Positions 25,963 to 34,616 of a DNA stretch of 44,911 bases are shown piece after piece. The notes below the pieces were generated by a model. The model worked only from the letters and a program-made list of their open reading frames with translations, was not told the origin of the DNA and searched no databases. Source of the DNA: an uncultured Elusimicrobia bacterium (lineage in GTDB: Bacteria; Elusimicrobiota; Elusimicrobia; Elusimicrobiales; UBA9959); NCBI GenBank assembly GCA_903889965.1, contig CAISZM010000053.1:1-44911 (forward strand). Direction: 5' to 3'. Position numbers and translations under genes: made by a program. Position 1 is the first letter of the stretch. Every line of letters starts with the position of its first letter.

Positions 25963-26181
25963 ATGTTCATAAAACTTAAAGTCCACCCCGGGGAACGGCG
26001 GGACAAGCTGGTAAAAAAGGCCCCCGACGCCTACGAGATCTGGACCAAATCGCCCCCGGAGCGGGGGCTCGCCAACGCATCGGCCGTACGCCAGCTCTCG
26101 CTGGAGCTGGGCATAGAGGCCAAAAGGATCCTCCTTATAAAAGGCGCCCACTCGCCCGCGAAGATAGTTAAGATCATTTGA
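25963..26181 (+). CDS. DUF167 (YggU) family protein
   Basis: The 72 residues align end to end with the family: MFIKLKVHPGERRDKLVKK, then PPERGLANASAVRQLS (the PERGxAN signature) and LLIKGAHSPAKIVKI. This is a small cytosolic alpha/beta fold of unknown biochemical role, often next to membrane-protein or cell-division genes; here it sits between gpmI and a thiol-redox operon. The repeat tract lies directly upstream, so it probably depends on read-through from gpmI. Confidence 0.88.
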   Translation: MFIKLKVHPGERRDKLVKKAPDAYEIWTKSPPERGLANASAVRQLSLELGIEAKRILLIKGAHSPAKIVKII

Positions 26182-26242
26182 ACCCTTACCGCCCGCCCGA
26201 AGCATGTAGATTTACCGGCGGGAGTTACTGTATAATCCTATT

Positions 26243-26878
26243 ATGATCAGTCAGAAGAACGCGCGGCTGGCGACATTGGCTTTCTTTTTAATATTCGTCT
26301 CCACCATAGCCGTGCTTATGGCGCGCCAGCTTAACCTGGGCCCCACGCGTCCCTCGCCCGCCTTCCGCGCTTTCGGGCCCGAAAAAGCCCCCGTGCAGAT
26401 CTATGAATACACCGATTTCTCCTGCCCGGCCTGCCGGCATGCCGCCGGCGACATGGATGGGCTGCTCCGCATATACGGCCAGTCGGTACACTTCAGCTTC
26501 AAGCATTATCCCCTGCTCAATATCCACCCCTGGTCGCTGCACGCCGCCGCCTACGCGGACTGCGCGGGCGAGCAGGGAAAATTCAGGGAATACGCCGCGC
26601 TCCTCTTCGAGAACCAGGAAAAATGGGCGCTGGCCAAGACAGAGCCAGTGGAATTCAAGCAATACGCCCTGAGCCTGAAACTTGACTGGCCCAAAATGAC
26701 GGCCTGTTCCGGAGCTCCCGAAACGCTGAAGCGGATCGAACTGGACATAGCGGAGGCGGATATCAAGGGCGTCAACGCCACCCCTACCTTTTTTATAAAC
26801 GGGAAGCGGGCGGTAGGCTCGGGCCAGCTGCTGGAACAGGCCGCCAAATTCGACAATCTGCCGGGGATACGCAAATGA
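26243..26878 (+). CDS. DsbA-like membrane-anchored thioredoxin-fold oxidoreductase
   Basis: An N-terminal anchor or uncleaved signal (about 9-27) precedes a Thioredoxin_4/DsbA domain with active site CPAC (Cys61, Cys64) in YTDFSCPACRHAA, a helical insert (about 95-165), and the cis-proline loop GVNATPTFFINGK near 175-187. This type makes or shuffles disulfides outside the cytoplasm. It is coupled by an ATGA overlap to a MauE/DoxX-like gene, which may recycle it. Many neighbours are exported proteins with paired cysteines, which would be clients. Confidence 0.9.
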   Translation: MISQKNARLATLAFFLIFVSTIAVLMARQLNLGPTRPSPAFRAFGPEKAPVQIYEYTDFSCPACRHAAGDMDGLLRIYGQSVHFSFKHYPLLNIHPWSLHAAAYADCAGEQGKFREYAALLFENQEKWALAKTEPVEFKQYALSLKLDWPKMTACSGAPETLKRIELDIAEADIKGVNATPTFFINGKRAVGSGQLLEQAAKFDNLPGIRK

Positions 26879-27333
26879 ACGGACGAACCGGAATAAAAGG
26901 AACAGCGGGCCTGCTGGCCCGCCTCGCCGTGGCGGGCGTGTTCATCTACGCCGGCGTCACCAAGGCGCTGGCCCCGGCCGAGGAATTCGGCTACGCCATA
27001 GAGGGCTACAGGGTGCTGTCCCCCCATCTTTCGCTCGTTGCCGCGCACCTGGTTCCCTGGCTGGAGCTTTACACAGGGCTCCTTCTCGCGGCCGGAATCT
27101 TCACGCGCCTGTCCGCCGCGTTCGCGGCGGCCATGCTGATCCTCTTCGAAGCCCTGCTGGGCCAGGCCTGGCTCAGGCACCTCCCCATAACCTCCTGCGG
27201 CTGCTTCGGCAGCTCCGGCAGCAACTCCATAACCCGCGAATTCCTCCAGAACCTGGTTTTACTGGCGCTGGCCGCCGCCGCCTTCCGGCGGGGCGGCGCC
27301 TTCTCGGCCGACCACGCGGCGGATAAAAAATGA
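26875..27333 (+). CDS. MauE/DoxX-family membrane protein
   Basis: 152 residues with four predicted transmembrane helices and the MauE hallmark SCGCFG (Cys108, Cys110) in a loop, preceded by YAGVTKALAP, common to DoxX/MauE proteins. MauE-like proteins are thought to work with thioredoxin-fold partners in periplasmic disulfide formation, and here the gene overlaps a DsbA-like gene by four bases. The CxC pair is the likely redox centre. Confidence 0.88.
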   Translation: MNGRTGIKGTAGLLARLAVAGVFIYAGVTKALAPAEEFGYAIEGYRVLSPHLSLVAAHLVPWLELYTGLLLAAGIFTRLSAAFAAAMLILFEALLGQAWLRHLPITSCGCFGSSGSNSITREFLQNLVLLALAAAAFRRGGAFSADHAADKK

Positions 27334-28106
27334 AAAACCTGGCTATAATTGCGGCCCTTGCGGTTTCGGCCGCGGCTTTTGCCGCCTTCAAGCCTTACGA
27401 CCAGGGCGCGAGCGTCAAAGCCGCATGGATGACCGTTTCATCGCTCACTACCGGCCAGGAATACAGCCTCGAAGTGGCCCAGGACGGCAAGACGATGATG
27501 CGCGAGGAAAGCACGGAGAAACTGGTGACCCGCCGCGGCACGATCCCCCAGCAGCTGGCCCGCGATTTCTTCCGCGAAATAAACAGTTCCGAAATAATCA
27601 ACTCGCAGAATACCAGGCAGAGCAAGCTCGTGTTCTATCGCGGCGAACTGCTGCGGATCTCGGCCTACCTGAACGGGGAGCTAACGCTCACAGAGGCGCC
27701 GCTGAACAATTTCGGGGAGGCGTTCGCCCACGCTTTCGGAGAGGTTAAAAAAGCCGCGGCCGCCCTGCCGCGGGAAACCGCCCTGAGCGGTTTTCTGAGG
27801 GCTGAACCCCTGGAAGGCGAAGAACTGGACGCCTTCCGCTCAAAGAACGCCGAGGACGGAGAAGTCCGGAACATCGAGACGAGGGACATTCAAAGGGTCA
27901 AGCCTCTCCTGGCCGCCATAAAAGAACCCCGCCGCCTGATACCGCTGGAGAACGAAACCGCCCTGAAGGAACTTCAGGATTTTATATCGGCCCACCAGCT
28001 TTCCGGGCTTCGCACCATCTTCTACGTGCCCAGCACCAGGGGAACTTTCAGGTGCCAGATACTGGACGCCGCCAGGCGCGCGCCGGCCACGGAAAAACTT
28101 AAATAG
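27330..28106 (+). CDS. Exported protein of unknown function in the thiol-redox operon
   Basis: It begins with a signal peptide (MKNLAIIAALAVSAAAFAA), overlaps the MauE-like gene by ATGA, and encodes 258 residues. The mature part is alpha/beta and charged, with only one cysteine near the end (FRCQIL). I recognise no family. Its strict coupling to the dsbA-like and mauE-like genes suggests a shared function, perhaps as an accessory or a dedicated substrate. Confidence 0.65.
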   Translation: MKNLAIIAALAVSAAAFAAFKPYDQGASVKAAWMTVSSLTTGQEYSLEVAQDGKTMMREESTEKLVTRRGTIPQQLARDFFREINSSEIINSQNTRQSKLVFYRGELLRISAYLNGELTLTEAPLNNFGEAFAHAFGEVKKAAAALPRETALSGFLRAEPLEGEELDAFRSKNAEDGEVRNIETRDIQRVKPLLAAIKEPRRLIPLENETALKELQDFISAHQLSGLRTIFYVPSTRGTFRCQILDAARRAPATEKLK

Positions 28107-28120
28107 GAAAAAACGGCGGT

Positions 28121-28149
28121 TTGCAGGCAGGCCCCTTATATATAATAAT
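28121..28149 (+). promoter_or_regulatory. Possible promoter for the transporter/UDP-sugar genes
   Basis: TTGCAG (28121-28126), 17 bases, then AATAAT (28144-28149); an overlapping TATAAT at 28141-28146 is an alternative -10. It lies 33 bases before the ATG at 28182, which has a GGGAG site. Confidence 0.45.
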
Positions 28150-28181
28150 ATGAGCGGCGAGCCGGAGAGTACGGGAGATTT

Positions 28182-29390
28182 ATGATAAAAACACTGAAGA
28201 CCGTCTTCACGCAGAAAACCGGCGACGGGACCACCGAAAGGCTGCTCCAACTGGCCTTAGGCTACTTCATCACCTACATCGCTACCGGAATAGCGCCGAA
28301 ATACTTCCTGAACAACGCCCCTGGCTACCCCGCCATGAGCGACGTGTCTTACATGGTTTACTCCACGGCCTTATCCAGCGTTTTCTGCGTGTTCCTGGTG
28401 ATAATCTGGAAGTGGTACAGGTTCCAGTCCCAGGAAAAGATCACTATCCTGGGCTTAACCTTCCCCAAAGAATTCCTCTACATAATACCCTCCGGCGTCT
28501 GCACCGCCGTGGTCATCCCCACCACCACGCTGATGTACCTGCTGCCGATCTCGGTTATGGTGGCCATGATAATCATGCGGGCCAGCATCATCATAGTAAG
28601 CCGCGTGGTGGACTCGATACAGATATACCAGGGCGTGCTCAAAAAGAAGGTCTACTGGGAAGAGAACGTGGCGGTAGGCTTCGCTCTTCTGGCCGTGGCC
28701 CTGCAGATGCTCAACTTCAAGGGCGCCGCCTCCATGGCGCAGGAAACCGGCAATTACGCCGCCTTCTTCGGCCAGCTGTTCGTGTTCGACGCCAACAACT
28801 TCGCCTTCTTCACGAACGCGGCGGCCATGACCATACTGGGCAGCTACATCCTGGCCTACGCCATCCGTATCTACATAATGAACTACTTCAAGAACACCCG
28901 GACGAAGGGCGTCCCCTACGACAATAAAGGCTACTTCGCGGTGGAACAGATCTCGGCCAGCACCACCATGCTTCTGGCCACGCTGGCGGTGCTCTTCGTC
29001 ATGAAGCCCGACCCGAATAACGCCAAGGACTTCGTGGCCAACTTCCAGGGCGCTTTTATAACCCCGCACGCGCAGTGGTGGAAAGCGGCCATCGCGGGCG
29101 TGCCTTACGGTATAGGAGCCTTCTTCTCCGTGTTCTTGTTCATGTTCAAGGGCAGGACGGCGACCTTCTCCGGCCTGGTGAACCGCCTGACCTCGCTGAT
29201 AGCCGGAACTATCGCCACCCTCCTGGTATTCCTGCTCATGGCCCAGAAGCCTCCGAAAGCGGAGGACTGGGCTGGCCTCGTTATCATATTCATAGCGCTG
29301 TATTTCCTGGGCAAATCCGAAAAGAAACGGGCTCGCGAGCTTTCTGCGGCGCACGAGGTTGAGCTGGAAAAAGACAGCGAAATAAAATAA
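28182..29390 (+). CDS. Polytopic membrane protein, nucleotide-sugar/EamA-type transporter-like
   Basis: 402 residues with about nine or ten hydrophobic segments, including IIPSGVCTAVVIPTTTLMYLLPISVMVAMIIMRASIIIVSR (about 105-145), whose P-T-T-x(2)-Y-L-L-P-I-S-V pattern is reminiscent of drug/metabolite-superfamily carriers, and a second half with VPYGIGAFFSVFLFMF. The C-terminus is charged and cytosolic. I cannot assign a substrate. It lies 11 bases upstream of UDP-glucose dehydrogenase, so moving an activated sugar, lipid-linked sugar or precursor is a reasonable guess. Confidence 0.7.
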   Translation: MIKTLKTVFTQKTGDGTTERLLQLALGYFITYIATGIAPKYFLNNAPGYPAMSDVSYMVYSTALSSVFCVFLVIIWKWYRFQSQEKITILGLTFPKEFLYIIPSGVCTAVVIPTTTLMYLLPISVMVAMIIMRASIIIVSRVVDSIQIYQGVLKKKVYWEENVAVGFALLAVALQMLNFKGAASMAQETGNYAAFFGQLFVFDANNFAFFTNAAAMTILGSYILAYAIRIYIMNYFKNTRTKGVPYDNKGYFAVEQISASTTMLLATLAVLFVMKPDPNNAKDFVANFQGAFITPHAQWWKAAIAGVPYGIGAFFSVFLFMFKGRTATFSGLVNRLTSLIAGTIATLLVFLLMAQKPPKAEDWAGLVIIFIALYFLGKSEKKRARELSAAHEVELEKDSEIK

Positions 29391-29401
29391 CCGGAGTTAA
29401 A

Positions 29402-30733
29402 ATGAAAAACAACAAGAACAGCAAGGTTGACATTTGCGTGGTCGGCGCCGGTTACGTAGGCCTTGTCAGCGGCGCGTGCCTGGCAGAGCTCGGCCACCGC
29501 GTGGTATGCGTGGATAGCGATCCCGCCAAGATCAAAATGCTGGAAAAAGGCGTGATGCCTATTTACGAGGACGGCTTGGAGAGCGTGGTAAAGAAGAACG
29601 TAAAGGCCGGGCGCCTGCACTTCGCCAATTCCGTAAAGGCCGGCATGCACCACGGAGGCCGCCGGGCCGAGGCCGTATTCATAGCCGTAGGCACCCCCCC
29701 CCGCGAGGACGGTTCGGCCGACCTCTCCGCGATAGAGAAAGTTTCCGAGGACGTGGCGACGAACATGACCGACTACACGGTCATAGTGGAAAAATCCACC
29801 GTTCCGGTGGCCACCTGCGACTGGATAAACAAGACCATAAACCGCAACAACAGCCGCCACCTTCCCTTCGACGTGACCTCCAACCCCGAGTTCCTGCGCG
29901 AAGGCACCGCTGTCCGGGACTTCCTCAAGCCGGACCGCGTTGTTCTTGGCGTCTCTTCGCCGCAGGCCGAGGCGCTGATGCGCCGCATATACAAGCCCAT
30001 GAAAGGCGCGGAGCTGGTGGTAACCAGCGTGAAAAGCGCGGAATTGATCAAGCACGCTTCCAACTCTTTTTTATCCACCAAGATCTCCTTCATCAACGCG
30101 GTCGCTACCATCTGCGAAAAGACCGGGGCCAACGTGGAGGACGTGGCCCGGGGCATGGGCCTGGACAGGCGCATAGGCCCGGCCTTCCTCAAGGCCGGCA
30201 TCGGCTTCGGCGGTTTCTGCTTCCCGAAGGACCTGGAGGCTTTCTACTGGCTGAGCAGCCAGGTGGGCTACGACTTTGAGATGCTGAAAACAGTGAAGAA
30301 CGTTAACGAAAGACAGAAAATGTGGCTGGTAAAAAAACTTGAGGAAGAACTTTGGAACCTGGAAGGGAAAACGATAGCGCTGCTGGGATTGGCCTTCAAG
30401 CCGGAAACCGACGACATGCGTTTCGCGCCGTCTATAGACATAGCGCGCGAGCTGCTCAAGCGCGGCGCTAAATTACGCGGGTACGACCCGGTCTCCCAGG
30501 AGAACGCAAAAAAAATCATAAAAGGCATCTATTTCGCCGCCGATGCCTATGACTGCGCCAAGGGCGCCGACTGCGTCTGCCTCGTGACCGAATGGCACGA
30601 ATTCGCCAAGCTGGACCAGAAGAAGCTGCTGTCACTGGTCAAACATCCGATAATGCTGGACGGCCGCAATCTATACGACCCCGCCAAGATGAGGTCTCTG
30701 GGCTGGACGTACATGTCGGTAGGCAGGCCGTAA
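29402..30733 (+). CDS. ugd: UDP-glucose 6-dehydrogenase
   Basis: The Rossmann motif VVGAGYVGLVSG (13-24), Asp at the end of beta-2 (VVCVDSD), VFIAVGTPP, EKSTVPV, SNPEFLREGTAV, the Lys/Asn pair in AELIKHASNSFLSTKISF (Lys217, Asn221), and the catalytic cysteine in GIGFGGFCFPKD (Cys273, with Asp277) are all present. It oxidises UDP-glucose twice to UDP-glucuronate with NAD. Most members read GGSCFPKD; Phe replaces Ser next to the catalytic Cys here. The product is the substrate of the enzyme encoded next. Confidence 0.95.
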   Translation: MKNNKNSKVDICVVGAGYVGLVSGACLAELGHRVVCVDSDPAKIKMLEKGVMPIYEDGLESVVKKNVKAGRLHFANSVKAGMHHGGRRAEAVFIAVGTPPREDGSADLSAIEKVSEDVATNMTDYTVIVEKSTVPVATCDWINKTINRNNSRHLPFDVTSNPEFLREGTAVRDFLKPDRVVLGVSSPQAEALMRRIYKPMKGAELVVTSVKSAELIKHASNSFLSTKISFINAVATICEKTGANVEDVARGMGLDRRIGPAFLKAGIGFGGFCFPKDLEAFYWLSSQVGYDFEMLKTVKNVNERQKMWLVKKLEEELWNLEGKTIALLGLAFKPETDDMRFAPSIDIARELLKRGAKLRGYDPVSQENAKKIIKGIYFAADAYDCAKGADCVCLVTEWHEFAKLDQKKLLSLVKHPIMLDGRNLYDPAKMRSLGWTYMSVGRP

Positions 30734-30741
30734 ATATAAAT

Positions 30742-30924
30742 TGCAGATTCAAGATTATAAGATTGGCTACCAAGAAATTCAAGATTCAAGATTATCAGAT
30801 TGAAGATTGGGAATCGGGAAGTCAGCAGCAATTGAAGATTGAAGATTACATATTGAGCACGGGATCTTAAACCTTGAATCTTCAATCTTATAATCTGACA
30901 ATCTGATAATCTTGAATCTGATAA
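30742..30924 (+). repeat. AAGATT foldback repeat, copy B
   Basis: It fills the gap between ugd and the decarboxylase gene. The left arm is built of GATTCAAGATT/GATTATAAGATT/GATTGAAGATT units. The core AGATTACATATTGAGCACGG is at 30844-30863. The right arm has the complementary units (CTTGAATCTTCAATCTTATA...). The whole can fold back on itself as a long AT-rich hairpin. The composition is far from that of the flanking GC-rich genes. Confidence 0.85.
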
Positions 30925-30951
30925 CCCTGATACCAATATTGGAATAACCTT

Positions 30952-31881
30952 ATGAGAATATTAGTCACCGGAGCGGCAGGTTTTCTCGGCAGCCATCTTT
31001 CCCGCCACCTTCTTTCGAAAGGCCACAAGGTCATAGGCCTGGACAACTTTATCACGGGCAGCATAGACAATATACAGGACCTGTTCAAAAATCCCGGGTT
31101 CGAGTTCACCAAATACGACGTCACCAACTATCTGCACGTGCACGGGAAACTCGACGCGGTACTTCACTTCGCCAGCCCGGCGAGCCCCATAGATTATCTG
31201 AAATTTCCCATCCCGACGCTGAAAGTGGGAGCGCTTGGCACGCACAAAGCCCTGGGCCTCGCCAAGAGCAAGAAAGCCATCTTCATGATAGCCTCCACCT
31301 CCGAAGTTTACGGCGACCCCCTGATAAACCCCCAGGACGAGTCCTACTGGGGCAACGTGAACCCGATAGGCCCGCGCGGGGTTTACGACGAGGCCAAGCG
31401 GTACGCCGAGGCCCTGACCATGGCCTACCACCGCTACCACGGGATACCGGTACGCCTCCTGCGCATTTTCAACACCTACGGGCCCAATATGCGGCTGAAA
31501 GACGGGCGGGCGGTGCCGAACTTCATGACTCAGGCTCTCAAGGGGAAGCCCATAACTGTTTACGGCGATGGCTCGCAGACGCGCAGCCTCTGCTACGTGT
31601 CGGACCTGATAGACGGGATATACCGCCTGCTGATCAGCAAAGAGAACGGCCCTGTAAACATAGGGAACCCGCAGGAGATATCCCTGCTTGAACTGGCCGA
31701 AGCGATAAAGCGCCTTTCAGGCAGCCGTTCTAAAATAGTTTTCAGGCCCCTGCCGCAGGACGACCCGAAGGTGCGCCGCCCCGATATAACCAGGGCGAAA
31801 AAGATACTGAAGTGGACGCCGAAAGTGGGCCTCGAAGAGGGGCTTAAAAAAACCATAGCCCATTTCAGAACCCGCATTTAA
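30952..31881 (+). CDS. uxs: UDP-glucuronate decarboxylase (UDP-xylose synthase), short-chain dehydrogenase fold
   Basis: 309 residues with NAD-binding GAAGFLGSH (7-15), Ser/Thr in [10 protein letters not shown] (114-123), and the catalytic pair Tyr145-x3-Lys149. The stretch [34 protein letters not shown] and the [14 protein letters not shown] motif are typical of UXS enzymes rather than 4-epimerases. It turns UDP-glucuronate into UDP-xylose, so with ugd it forms a two-step path from UDP-glucose to UDP-xylose for surface glycans. The AAGATT repeat lies between the two genes. Confidence 0.92.
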   Translation: MRILVTGAAGFLGSHLSRHLLSKGHKVIGLDNFITGSIDNIQDLFKNPGFEFTKYDVTNYLHVHGKLDAVLHFASPASPIDYLKFPIPTLKVGALGTHKALGLAKSKKAIFMIASTSEVYGDPLINPQDESYWGNVNPIGPRGVYDEAKRYAEALTMAYHRYHGIPVRLLRIFNTYGPNMRLKDGRAVPNFMTQALKGKPITVYGDGSQTRSLCYVSDLIDGIYRLLISKENGPVNIGNPQEISLLELAEAIKRLSGSRSKIVFRPLPQDDPKVRRPDITRAKKILKWTPKVGLEEGLKKTIAHFRTRI

Positions 31882-31894
31882 AACCCGGAGGGCT

Positions 31895-32563
31895 ATGCGC
31901 GTACTAATAGCCGAAGACGAAAAAAAGATAGCCGAATTTATAAAGCGCGGCCTCAGGGAAGAAGGCTACGCGGCCGATACCGCCCACACCGGCCCGGATG
32001 CGCTGCGCCTGGCCGGGGAGAACCTCTACGACCTGCTGCTCCTGGACGTGATGATGCCGGGCATGGACGGCCTGCAAGTATGCGCGAGCCTGCGCGCTTC
32101 CGGCTTTTCCGCCCCGATACTGATGCTTACGGCCAAGGACCGCGTCGAGGACAAGGTCAAGGGGCTGGATTCCGGAGCCAACGACTACCTGACAAAACCT
32201 TTCGCCTTCGAAGAGCTCCTGGCCCGCGTAAGGGCCCTGCTGCGTTCAAGGCCCTCGGAAGCCTCGGCGCTGCTGATGGCCGGCGGCCTGGAGCTGGACC
32301 TGCCCGCGCACAAGGCGAAGCTTTCCGGCAGGGAACTGGACCTGAGCGCGAAAGAGTTTTCGCTGCTGGAATACCTGGTGCGCAACAAGGACAAGGTCGT
32401 TACGCGCACCATGATAGCCGAACACGTGTGGGACATAAATTTCGACACCGGCACCAACGTTATCGACGTCCACATCAATCACCTCCGGCGCAAGCTGGGC
32501 GGAACCCCCTCCCGGACGATAATACATACCGTGCGCGGCAAAGGCTACGTTATCAAAAGCTGA
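31895..32563 (+). CDS. OmpR/PhoB-family response regulator
   Basis: Receiver domain 1-118 with acidic residues in IAEDEKK, the phosphorylated Asp51 in LLLLDVMMP, Thr79 and Lys101 (LTKPF). The winged-helix DNA-binding domain runs from about 128 to 220 (EFSLLEYLVRNKDKVVTRTMIAEHVWD ... NVIDVHINHLRRKLG ... TVRGKGYVI). It is closest in style to CusR/CopR/MprA-type regulators, which does not prove a metal signal. It is 22 bases upstream of its kinase. Candidate 11-bp direct-repeat sites lie just after the kinase gene. Confidence 0.95.
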   Translation: MRVLIAEDEKKIAEFIKRGLREEGYAADTAHTGPDALRLAGENLYDLLLLDVMMPGMDGLQVCASLRASGFSAPILMLTAKDRVEDKVKGLDSGANDYLTKPFAFEELLARVRALLRSRPSEASALLMAGGLELDLPAHKAKLSGRELDLSAKEFSLLEYLVRNKDKVVTRTMIAEHVWDINFDTGTNVIDVHINHLRRKLGGTPSRTIIHTVRGKGYVIKS

Positions 32564-32585
32564 AACCGCCGGGACCGCATAAACA

Positions 32586-34046
32586 ATGTTCAACTCCGTA
32601 CGCTTCAAAATAACGCTCTGGTACGCGGCGGCCCTGGCCGTGACGCTCACGCTTTTCAGCATCCTTGTCTACCACAGCCTGCAGAAAAGCCTGGAAGAGA
32701 ATATGGACCAGCTGCTGGCCTACCGCGCGGAAGGCGTGTCCGACGCGCTGGAAACATATCTGGAGACGGAGCGCATAGAAGTGGGCAGGCGTTCAGCCGC
32801 CGCCGCCAAAGGCGGGGCTTTTTACAAGATAGCCCCGGAACTGGTACACCTGAACACCGAGGACCCGAGGCAGGCTTCGGTGGAGGTGCGCATACTGGAC
32901 GCCTCGGGCGCGGAGCTTGAAAGCTCCCGGGGCCGGCGGGTCGCCCCCGAATTGCCGGAAAGCACGCTCAAGGAAGTCCTTAAGGGCACCGCCGCCTATG
33001 ACACCATAACCCTGGACTACGGGAACTCGCCGGAAAATATTTTCCGTTCTTACGCCACTCCCGCTTCAGGCACCGGCGGCGCCGTGTATATAGTGCAGGC
33101 GTACCGTTCCGCCTACACGGCTCAATTAGCGCTAGGGAACCTGCGCACCATGATGGCCGCGCTGGTGCCCATCATCGTCCTCCTGACCGGGGCTTTCGGC
33201 ATGTTCTTCGCGCGCATAGCCCTGCTCCCCGTGGCCAGCATGTCCCGCACCATACGCCAGATAACCGCCGAGAACCTGAGCCTGCGCCTGAAGCCGCCGG
33301 ACACCCGCGACGAAACGCGGGAACTGGCCGATCTTTTCAACGCGATGCTGACCCGGCTTGAGGACTCGTTCATGTCCGAGCGGCGCTTCATACAGGACGT
33401 TTCGCATGAGCTGAAGACCCCGCTGACCATAATGAGAGGCGAACTGGAAGTCGCCCTGAAAAAGGCCCGCACAGCGGGGGAATACGCGGCCATATTGCAG
33501 AGCAACCTTGAAGAGACACAAAAGATATCGAAGATAGTAGGGAACCTGCTCACCCTGGCGCGTTACGATAACCGGGAAGTGCGGCTTGAACATTCACGGG
33601 TGAACCTTATAGAACTGCTGCGGGAATCCGCGGCCAGCCTCTCCGGGATCGCCCAACAGTCCGGGGTGGCGCTGGAGTTCGAGGAAGAAGAAGGGGCGCA
33701 CCCGGTAGAAGGGGACCCGTTACAGCTCAAATCCCTGTTCCTCAACCTGCTCGACAACGCGATCAAGTACAGTCCGGCCGGGGGCAAGGTAAGGGTAAGG
33801 ATATTCCTTGAAGGTTCCGGTCCGGCCGTCCGCATTTCCGACGAAGGCGCCGGCATCCCGGCGGCGGACCTGCCCCACATATTCAAGCGCTTCTATCGCG
33901 CGGACTCCTCGCGCAGCTCGGCCGGTTTCGGGCTGGGACTGGCCATAGCCAAATCTATCGCCGAGGCGCACAGCGCGCTGATAAAAGCTGAAAACATCGA
34001 CGGAGGCGGCTCCGCGTTCACCGTGATCTTCCCCCCGCAACATTAA
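32586..34046 (+). CDS. Transmembrane sensor histidine kinase
   Basis: Two membrane helices (about 9-30 and 188-210) flank a periplasmic sensor of about 155 residues. A HAMP domain follows (about 211-262), then the phospho-acceptor His274 in FIQDVSHELKTPLT, and an ATPase domain (about 380-484) with NLLDNAIKYSP, SDEGAGIP and FGLGLAIAKSIAEAH. 486 residues is usual for CusS/BaeS-type kinases paired with OmpR-class regulators. The periplasmic part has no recognisable ligand motif. Confidence 0.94.
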   Translation: MFNSVRFKITLWYAAALAVTLTLFSILVYHSLQKSLEENMDQLLAYRAEGVSDALETYLETERIEVGRRSAAAAKGGAFYKIAPELVHLNTEDPRQASVEVRILDASGAELESSRGRRVAPELPESTLKEVLKGTAAYDTITLDYGNSPENIFRSYATPASGTGGAVYIVQAYRSAYTAQLALGNLRTMMAALVPIIVLLTGAFGMFFARIALLPVASMSRTIRQITAENLSLRLKPPDTRDETRELADLFNAMLTRLEDSFMSERRFIQDVSHELKTPLTIMRGELEVALKKARTAGEYAAILQSNLEETQKISKIVGNLLTLARYDNREVRLEHSRVNLIELLRESAASLSGIAQQSGVALEFEEEEGAHPVEGDPLQLKSLFLNLLDNAIKYSPAGGKVRVRIFLEGSGPAVRISDEGAGIPAADLPHIFKRFYRADSSRSSAGFGLGLAIAKSIAEAHSALIKAENIDGGGSAFTVIFPPQH

Positions 34047-34051
34047 AATAA

Positions 34052-34096
34052 TTTAATCTTGTTTTAAGAGTGGTTTAATGCCACGACTGCTAGACT
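34052..34096 (+). promoter_or_regulatory. PhoB/PhoP-style operator plus -10 box
   Basis: TTTAAT (34052-34057), TTTAAG (34063-34068) and TTTAAT (34074-34079) repeat at exactly 11-bp spacing (hexamer, 5 bases, hexamer, 5 bases, hexamer). This is the layout used by PhoB/PhoP/OmpR-class dimers. TAGACT (34091-34096, after TGC) sits 11 bases beyond and could be the -10 box, the operator taking the place of a -35. The regulated gene would be the one at 34135. Confidence 0.55.
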
Positions 34097-34134
34097 ATAG
34101 TCAAAGAAGTAAAACTTTACCAAGGAGAATCACA

Positions 34135-34545
34135 ATGAAAAAGTACATACTCGCAGCAGTAACTCTCGCAGCTTTCACCGGCATGAGCTTCGCTCAGACC
34201 CCGGCTGCGGCCCCGGCCCCGGTTCCCGCCGCCGCCAAAACGGCCGCCCCCGTCAAAGCCGCCAAACCGGCCGCGATGAAAAAGGCTGAGGTCACCATTG
34301 GTGAAATTTCAGCCATGGACGCCGCCAAGAACGAAATAACCGTGAAGGATTCCAAAGGCGTGGAAAAGACTTTCACCCTTGAAGCCGGCAAGATGACCGG
34401 ACTCACACAGGGCGCGAAAGTGAAAGTAATGGTAAAGGACGGCAAAACCACCGTGAAGGCCATAAAGCAGCACGAGGGCAGGCACGAGGGCAAGAAAGCC
34501 GCTGAGAAGAAAGCGGAAGCCCCCAAAACCGAAGCCGGCAAATAA
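34135..34545 (+). CDS. Small secreted Ala/Lys-rich protein with an OB-like core
   Basis: The ATG at 34135 follows AAGGAG at 7-base spacing and opens a signal peptide (MKKYILAAVTLAAFTGMSFAQ). After an Ala/Pro linker, residues about 52-105 (GEISAMDAAKNEITVKDSKG ... GLTQGAKVKVMVKDGKTTVKAI) have the alternating strands of a small DUF5666/OB-like barrel. The tail is Lys/Glu/His-rich, with HEGRHEG, a possible metal-binding stretch. It has its own operator-like promoter and terminator. The function is unknown; placement suggests it is an output of the two-component system. Confidence 0.7.
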   Translation: MKKYILAAVTLAAFTGMSFAQTPAAAPAPVPAAAKTAAPVKAAKPAAMKKAEVTIGEISAMDAAKNEITVKDSKGVEKTFTLEAGKMTGLTQGAKVKVMVKDGKTTVKAIKQHEGRHEGKKAAEKKAEAPKTEAGK

Positions 34546-34564
34546 TCCGCAGACGCCGACAAAC

Positions 34565-34600
34565 AGAACCGGCCGGGGAAACCCGGCCGGTTCTATTTTT
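34565..34600 (+). terminator. Rho-independent terminator with GAAA loop
   Basis: AGAACCGGCCGGG, GAAA and CCCGGCCGGTTCT form a perfect 13-bp stem capped by a GNRA tetraloop, followed by ATTTTT. It separates the secreted-protein gene from the convergent protease gene. Confidence 0.93.
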
Positions 34601-34616
34601 ATACGGTTTTAAGCGG

